NCBI GenBank assembly: GCA_030597345.1
Contig: JAUVSA010000035.1
Coordinates: 1-12,035, forward strand
Reading direction: 5' to 3'
Source of the DNA: Bacillota bacterium
GTDB taxonomy: Bacteria > Armatimonadota > Hebobacteria > Hebobacterales > Hebobacteraceae
Length of the DNA: 12,035 nt
Positions 7,755 through 12,035 of this stretch are shown here, piece after piece. The notes under the pieces were generated by a model. It ran no database searches. It saw only the letters and a program-made list of their open reading frames with translations, and was not told the DNA's origin. How positions within the stretch are numbered: the first letter of the stretch is position 1; every line of letters starts with the position of its first letter. A program made the position numbers and the translations under genes.

Positions 7755-9229
7755 AACACCGACCTCAGGCCCCGCTCGCCGTAGCGCTTGCGATAAACCT
7801 CCACGTTGACCACGACATGGGAGCAGGCCTCGAAGCATTCGCACGCAGGCGGCGGCCGCCCCGTCTCCGGGAGCGCGCGCGCCTGTCGCCGCGCCTCCTG
7901 ATACGCCTCAGACTTCCATATCCGCTCGAAGCTGTCCTCGTTGAGGTTGCCTAGCGCACGCGTGCACTGACAGCAGAACATCACGCTGCCATCTGCCAGC
8001 ACCAGCGCGTATTCGTGCCCGATGTGGCAGGGCATCCACTCGTACACGCTCCTGGTCCCGGCCGCGCTCGCCGCCATCCTGATTGCTCCCAGGTTCGTTC
8101 GGACCCCCAGCTCCCGCGCCCGCGCCTCCGCGCGCTCTATGTCGGCCCGGATGAGCACCCAGTCCTCAGGCCGCGGCGCCAGCTCTTCCGCTCCCGCGGC
8201 CGCGCCCATCAGGATCAACATGAACCACGCGGCCCGTGCCTCGCGGGCCGCCTCCACCATAGCCGGAATCTCGTTCATGTTCAGCCGGTTGAGCACGGCG
8301 GAATACTCCACATCTATCGGTCGCTTTCCCTCTGCTTCCGCGTACTCAGTCATCTCGCGCAACCGCTGCACTATCTTGCGCCGAGCATCCGCCGGCGCGC
8401 CCGGGTGCAGCCGCGCGTACGTCTCCTCTCTCGCCGCGTTCAGGCTCACGTGCATCCGGCGCACCCCTAGGTCCACTAGCTGCTGCGCCCTTTCCTTCGT
8501 CAGCAGCGCCGCGTTCGTGGCCAGCGTGACATCGAATCTGAGCGCGCGCGCCAGCGCGATCATCTCCATTGCCTCCGGGTGAGTCAGCGGCTCGCCATCC
8601 CCGCAGACATCTATGCCCCGCGTCCCCATCCTCTTGAGATCACCCAACAGCCCCGCGAACATCTCCGCCGACATCCGCGGAAGCTCTGCCTCCTTGTGTC
8701 CTGCCTCCGCCTCCGGGTTGTGGAACGGGCAGAACAGGCAGTGGTAGTTGCACGCCTGCGCGAGTCCGATCTGGACTATCCTGGGCCCGCGTTCCGGCTC
8801 CTTCGCATACTGCCTTCGCAGTATCCGTCTCCCCATTACCCCGGGCGGCCGGTCTTTCGCTCCCGGCCGGCCCTCCCGCACTGCCCGCCACAAGGCTCGA
8901 CGCAGCGGCGTTCCGGGCAGCTCCTCTCCCACCTCCCACTGGTGCATCCGCGCTCCCCGGCACACCAGCCCCAACACGGCCGCTCTGAGATAGGTTCTCC
9001 CTAGTCCGTAGTCTGCGCCTCCGGCCAGGAGCACCGCGTCGAACTCTCCCTCGCGCGCCCGGCGCAGCACGCTGCCCGATTGAGGAGAGATCACCTGGTC
9101 GCAGAGGGCGGCCACTTCTTCCCGCCCATCCTCCGAGCCCAGCAGCGCCGCCACGTGAGCGGATGGCAGCAGCCGCCGCAGCCGGACCAGCAGGGGCGCA
9201 AAGATCCTGGTGGGCACTAGCCGGATCAC
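7751..9229 (-). CDS. Radical SAM/SPASM protein with N-terminal half-GT-B module
   Basis: 492 residues from the only in-frame standard start, GTG 9229. Residues about 150-400 are a radical SAM barrel with the cluster motif C160-x3-C164-x2-C167 (QACNYHCLFCPFH), the glycine-rich CGDGEPL (209-215) and LATNAALLT (236-244). Residues about 398-470 are a SPASM-type auxiliary-cluster domain: C401, C419, C420, C422, DGSVMFCC (413-420), GNLN (427-430), then C463, C465 and C469. Such enzymes carry out radical modification of peptides, sugars or lipids. The substrate here is unknown, and the operon context argues for a glycan, a lipid carrier or a surface peptide. The first 120 residues resemble the GT9-like small proteins nearby (EFDAVLLAGGADYG, 62-75). 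The first strand RVLVIRL begins four codons before this GTG, so the true N-terminus is probably longer. No ATG, GTG or TTG lies in frame between the upstream TAG at 9302 and 9229. Confidence 0.9.
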   Translation of the reverse strand: MIRLVPTRIFAPLLVRLRRLLPSAHVAALLGSEDGREEVAALCDQVISPQSGSVLRRAREGEFDAVLLAGGADYGLGRTYLRAAVLGLVCRGARMHQWEVGEELPGTPLRRALWRAVREGRPGAKDRPPGVMGRRILRRQYAKEPERGPRIVQIGLAQACNYHCLFCPFHNPEAEAGHKEAELPRMSAEMFAGLLGDLKRMGTRGIDVCGDGEPLTHPEAMEMIALARALRFDVTLATNAALLTKERAQQLVDLGVRRMHVSLNAAREETYARLHPGAPADARRKIVQRLREMTEYAEAEGKRPIDVEYSAVLNRLNMNEIPAMVEAAREARAAWFMLILMGAAAGAEELAPRPEDWVLIRADIERAEARARELGVRTNLGAIRMAASAAGTRSVYEWMPCHIGHEYALVLADGSVMFCCQCTRALGNLNEDSFERIWKSEAYQEARRQARALPETGRPPPACECFEACSHVVVNVEVYRKRYGERGLRSVL

Positions 9230-9257
9230 CAGTACTCGCGCCGGCGCCCACCGCTCT

Positions 9258-9264
9258 CTCCCTC
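9258..9264 (-). promoter_or_regulatory. Shine-Dalgarno-like site paired with an out-of-frame GTG at 9251
   Basis: GAGGGAG on the minus strand lies six bases before a GTG at 9251. This is a better start signal than anything before 9229, but that GTG is one base out of frame with the radical SAM gene. Removing one G from the GGG run at 9247-9249 would join it to the frame as MAPARVLVIRL, which is the expected first strand of the N-terminal module. Confidence 0.45.
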
Positions 9265-9301
9265 GCTCCGCGGCCCCCGCCCGGCCGACGAGGCCCGTGA
9301 G

Positions 9302-9739
9302 CTACATCCCAACCGCCGCCGCGCCCAGCCAGATCAGCGCAAGCGGCGCCAGCAGAAAGCGGTCTATCGCTGCCCAGAGAAGCGCCGCCGATCCTCTTCT
9401 CATCCCCAGGCGGTAGACGTAATCCGGGGACGGCACCAGCAGCTTGTGCTTTGCCCCGCTCAGCAGCCCGATGGCGCGCTCCCGCAGCCCCCCGCCTGCC
9501 ATCGGAATGCAGACCGCGTCAGGGCGTGCTCTGCGGACTCGCCACAGGCCGATTCGCCCGTGGAAGAGCCGAAGCTCGGCCTCTGGAAACAGGCGGTAGA
9601 CGGTGGCCCGGCTCTTCGCGTCGAGCCCTGCCCCGACAAGCACGCGCCCAACACGCTCCTCGCGGAAGTCCCCGGCCGTCACGCGCTCCCGGAAGAAATC
9701 GACCACATACCCGGCCGCGTACCGTACCAGGCCCCTCAT
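9302..9739 (-). CDS. Small half-GT-B (GT9-like) protein with hydrophobic C-terminus
   Basis: A 145-residue protein I do not recognise by name. After about 30 residues that may form a helix, GRVLVGAGL (31-39) looks like a first Rossmann strand. VYRLFPEAELRLFHG (47-61) reads as a helix plus second strand, RARPDAVCIPMAGGG (70-84) as a third strand with a glycine turn, and ERAIGLLSGAKHKLLVP (87-103) as helix and strand. This order matches the small protein at 2616-3143 and the start of the radical SAM protein. It resembles the N-terminal half of GT9-type transferases without the donor-binding half. Residues about 118-145 are hydrophobic and may enter the membrane. The ATG at 9739 overlaps the upstream stop as ATGA, with GAGGG seven bases before it. 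It ends in TAG in the same frame as the radical SAM gene. A catalytic role is doubtful. Confidence 0.72.
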   Translation of the reverse strand: MRGLVRYAAGYVVDFFRERVTAGDFREERVGRVLVGAGLDAKSRATVYRLFPEAELRLFHGRIGLWRVRRARPDAVCIPMAGGGLRERAIGLLSGAKHKLLVPSPDYVYRLGMRRGSAALLWAAIDRFLLAPLALIWLGAAAVGM

Positions 9740-12000
9740 GCTCGTGCCCTCGCGGCCCGCACCAGCGCGTATTCCAGACGCTTGACCAGGCGGTCATTGT
9801 CGTGATCCCGCACTACTAGCTCTCGTCCCGCTTGCGAGAGGCGGGACCGCAGCTCGCCGTCCTTGAACGCGCGCACCAGTTCGCCCGCGAACGCCTGGGG
9901 CTCATCGGCAATGAGCAGCTCCCGTTCGTGCGAAACCGCCAGGCCCTCCGCGCCTCGCCGGGTCGTTACCACCGGGAGTCCCGCGGCCATCGCTTCGATT
10001 ACCTTGTTGCGGACCCCCGACCCGAGCCGCATCGGCGCCGCCATCACCGCCGTCGCGTCCATCAGCCCTTGCAGGTCGGGCACGAATCCCGCCAGCTCCA
10101 CACTCGCGTCTCGCTCCATGCGGGCCAGCGTTTCCGGAGCCACCCTGGCGAGTTCCTCTCTCGTCCCGCCGCCGGCGACTGTGAGTTTCGCTCTCGGATA
10201 AGCGTGTCTCACGTGCGGCCAGATCTCCCGGTAGAGAAAGAGAATGCCATCCAGGTTCGGGTAGTGCTCCATGTGCCCGACATACAGCACGCTGCCGGGC
10301 GTGGGTGCTCGCTCCCGCGGCGCCGTCTCCGCCCGGTCCACCCCCGGCGGGACGGCGGTCACGCGAGTGTGTCGAGCTACCTTCTTGATGATCTCCGCGT
10401 CGTGGTCCGAGACCGCAACCACATGATCCGCGCGCCGGAAAGCCGCGCTCTCGTACCGGAGCATCCTCAGCCACTCACACCTGGCTTGCAGGCGCTCCAG
10501 GCCGCGGCGCGCGGCGATCGCCCGGCGATGCGCGACGAAGGAGATGTCCAGCGCGGTTACCACCAAGGGCGTCTCTCCCGCGCACCCGTGATACTGCGCC
10601 ATGTTGGTGGCGAGGAACTGCACCACATCGGGCCGGAACCCACGCGCGGCGCTCCTCACCTCCTCTGCCAGCTCCTCGGAGAAGAACTCCGTCACCGAGC
10701 GCGGAAGCTGCGCGAACGAGCTGTACCCGTGTGCCGTCGGGCAGCGCAACCTCACTCGCGTCTCGGCACACAACCGCCCGATCTCCGCCGCGTTCTCGGC
10801 CTCCGGCTCGCGCTCGAAGAACCCGACGAATGCCACCTCGTGGTCGCGCGCCAGCCGCGTCAGCCAGCTCCAGATCTGGCGATGTCCGCCCGCCACAGGA
10901 GGGTAGGGGAGGAACGGGCTGACGAAGAGGATCCTCACCGCCCCCCCGGCCTCCTCGCGCGGCGCTGCCGACGGAGCTGACAGCCTCAGGATCTCCCTAT
11001 CCCCCAGGTCGCCTCGCCGGTGGGCGCACCATCTCTTCGCGAGGACCGTGCCGAGCGTTGGCAGCGCGCGCAGCACCGCCCGGAACATCGTCCCCTCCCC
11101 GGACATCACCTCGCGCGCCAGGCGCGCCCACACATAGGCGCAGTGCTGCGCGAGCATCCCCCGGTCCCGTACGTTCTTCCAGGTGAACAGCAGCGCGTTC
11201 TTCAGGAAAGTCTCGTCCGAGTAAGCATCCCCGAATCGCTTCCCCATCCACGCCCGCCGCTGGTGAAACACTGACGCCCGCGGCTCGAAGATCGACCGCC
11301 ATCCTCTCCGCCACGCCCGGTATCCCAGCTCGATGTCCTCCCAGTACAGCGGGTGGTAGATCGTCTCGATTCCTCCCAGCGCTTCATAGCGGGCCCGGTG
11401 GAAGATCGACGACGCGCCTCCTGCGTACAGGATTGGCCCCGTCTCCGCGGGGGGCAAGTGATGCGGCTCCAGGATTCCCGAGAAGGCGATGGCAACATTG
11501 CCCGTCTCCATCTGCGATCCGCCCGGCAGCTCTATGCGCGAGCACACCGCGAACGTGTCCGGGTCATCGAAATGCGCCACCATTGCCTTCAGAAACCCCG
11601 GCCGCACTTGCACATCGGTGTTGATCAGGGCAAAGAGCGGCGTCTCGCTGGCCGCGATGCCGGCCCTCACCGCGCCGGCGAACCCCCGGTTCTTCGGCAG
11701 TCGCGCCAGCCACACACTGGGATACTTCTGCCGCACATATTCGGCCGTGCCGTCGGTGCTCGCGTCATCCACCACCATAACCCGATGCTTGCGGCCGGCT
11801 TCTTTCAGCAGCGGCGGGAGGCAGAAGTCCATCAGATGTCGCTGGTTGTGAGTCGGCACGACGAACGTGACCTCGCCTCCCATCGGCGGGCCGGGGTCGG
11901 AAATCGCCGGCGGCAGAGGCACCAGCCGCCGCAGCGCGTCTACCGCCTGGATCTTGAGTGTCACTCGCAGGTAGACGGCGGACAGCATGCCCGCCAGCAC
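9736..12000 (-). CDS. GT2-GT4 two-domain glycosyltransferase (5' start uncertain)
   Basis: 754 residues from GTG 12000. After a hydrophobic, basic N-terminal stretch (1-30) comes a GT2 domain: VVPTHNQ (47-53), MVVDDASTDG (75-84), GFAGAVRAG (106-114), INTDV (126-130), LYAGGASS (191-198), and YWEDIELGYR (219-228) with the acidic catalytic pair. A basic linker (about 320-350) joins a GT4 domain: VRILFVSPFLPYPPVAGGHR (355-374), VLYVGHMEHYPN (571-582), and GSGVRNKVIEAMAAG (660-674) with donor-binding Glu 669, then LPVVTTRRGAEGL. This GT4 resembles the sugar transferases associated with exopolysaccharide/PEP-CTERM loci. The product may add two sugars in succession, which is inference. There is no clear Shine-Dalgarno site at 12000 and the frame stays open to 12035, reading LRWWARLVL before the GTG. 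The real start may therefore be CTG 12027, ATG 11988 or outside the window. The stop overlaps the next gene as ATGA. Confidence 0.9.
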   Translation of the reverse strand: MLAGMLSAVYLRVTLKIQAVDALRRLVPLPPAISDPGPPMGGEVTFVVPTHNQRHLMDFCLPPLLKEAGRKHRVMVVDDASTDGTAEYVRQKYPSVWLARLPKNRGFAGAVRAGIAASETPLFALINTDVQVRPGFLKAMVAHFDDPDTFAVCSRIELPGGSQMETGNVAIAFSGILEPHHLPPAETGPILYAGGASSIFHRARYEALGGIETIYHPLYWEDIELGYRAWRRGWRSIFEPRASVFHQRRAWMGKRFGDAYSDETFLKNALLFTWKNVRDRGMLAQHCAYVWARLAREVMSGEGTMFRAVLRALPTLGTVLAKRWCAHRRGDLGDREILRLSAPSAAPREEAGGAVRILFVSPFLPYPPVAGGHRQIWSWLTRLARDHEVAFVGFFEREPEAENAAEIGRLCAETRVRLRCPTAHGYSSFAQLPRSVTEFFSEELAEEVRSAARGFRPDVVQFLATNMAQYHGCAGETPLVVTALDISFVAHRRAIAARRGLERLQARCEWLRMLRYESAAFRRADHVVAVSDHDAEIIKKVARHTRVTAVPPGVDRAETAPRERAPTPGSVLYVGHMEHYPNLDGILFLYREIWPHVRHAYPRAKLTVAGGGTREELARVAPETLARMERDASVELAGFVPDLQGLMDATAVMAAPMRLGSGVRNKVIEAMAAGLPVVTTRRGAEGLAVSHERELLIADEPQAFAGELVRAFKDGELRSRLSQAGRELVVRDHDNDRLVKRLEYALVRAARARA

Positions 12001-12035
12001 CAGGCGCGCCCACCACCGCAGACTCAGCGGCTGAA

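Noticed and set aside
7751..9739. The small protein and the radical SAM gene as one gene broken by the TAG at 9302
   Set aside because: They are in the same frame, but each has its own copy of the half-GT-B module and the small protein ends in a complete hydrophobic segment, which fits two genes better.
9832..10980. Plus-strand frame of 382 codons opposite the GT4 half of the first gene
   Set aside because: Its composition is that of an antisense shadow (very high Arg, His and Pro), with no recognisable fold or start signal.
1..12035. CRISPR arrays, tRNA/rRNA genes, insertion sequences, restriction or toxin-antitoxin genes
   Set aside because: No regularly spaced repeats, RNA-gene signatures, terminal inverted repeats or transposase motifs were seen, and coding genes fill the window.

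Overview
The window is high in G+C (clearly above 60% by eye). Its real genes form one unbroken cluster, all on the minus strand, so transcription runs from position 12035 toward position 1. Nine genes are present and both ends of the window cut into the cluster. Six of the nine start with GTG. The content points to a bacterium with a large cell-surface glycan locus. The CsaB-type pyruvyl transferase suggests a lineage that makes pyruvylated cell-wall polymer, the usual anchor for SLH-domain surface proteins. The phylum cannot be fixed from the sequence. Armatimonadota, Chloroflexota or a similar high-GC non-proteobacterial lineage is a low-confidence guess.

Layout in transcription order. (1) 12000-9736: a two-domain GT2-GT4 glycosyltransferase whose reading frame stays open to the window edge. 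(2) 9739-9302: a small protein resembling half of a GT-B fold, with a hydrophobic C-terminal segment. (3) 9229-7751: a radical SAM/SPASM protein carrying a similar half-GT-B module at its N-terminus. (4) 7754-5214: a CsaB-type pyruvyl transferase fused to a GT4 glycosyltransferase. (5) 5217-4120: a GT2 glycosyltransferase. (6) 4120-3149: a second GT2, rhamnosyltransferase-like. (7) 3143-2616: another small half-GT-B-like protein with a C-terminal membrane segment. (8) 2578-1538: an NAD-dependent sugar epimerase. (9) 1541-1: a second GT2-GT4 fusion, paralogous to gene 1, truncated by the window.

Five of the eight junctions overlap by 1 or 4 bases (GTGA, ATGA or TGATG), which indicates a translationally coupled operon. 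The exceptions are a 5-bp gap before gene 7, a 37-bp gap before the epimerase, and a 72-bp gap before the radical SAM gene, where the start looks damaged or unusual. I see no promoter, terminator, RNA gene, mobile element, CRISPR array or intergenic stretch over 300 bases.

Inferred joint role: the epimerase would supply a sugar nucleotide. Up to six glycosyltransferase domains (four GT2 and two GT4, with the edge gene contributing the start of a third GT4) would build an oligosaccharide on a membrane carrier. The CsaB domain would pyruvylate it. The radical SAM enzyme would make an unknown modification. No flippase, polymerase, ligase or initiating phosphoglycosyltransferase lies in the window, so those functions must be elsewhere. 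The most unusual points are the three half-GT-B modules, the CsaB-GT4 fusion, and a matching C-terminal tail on two otherwise different transferases.
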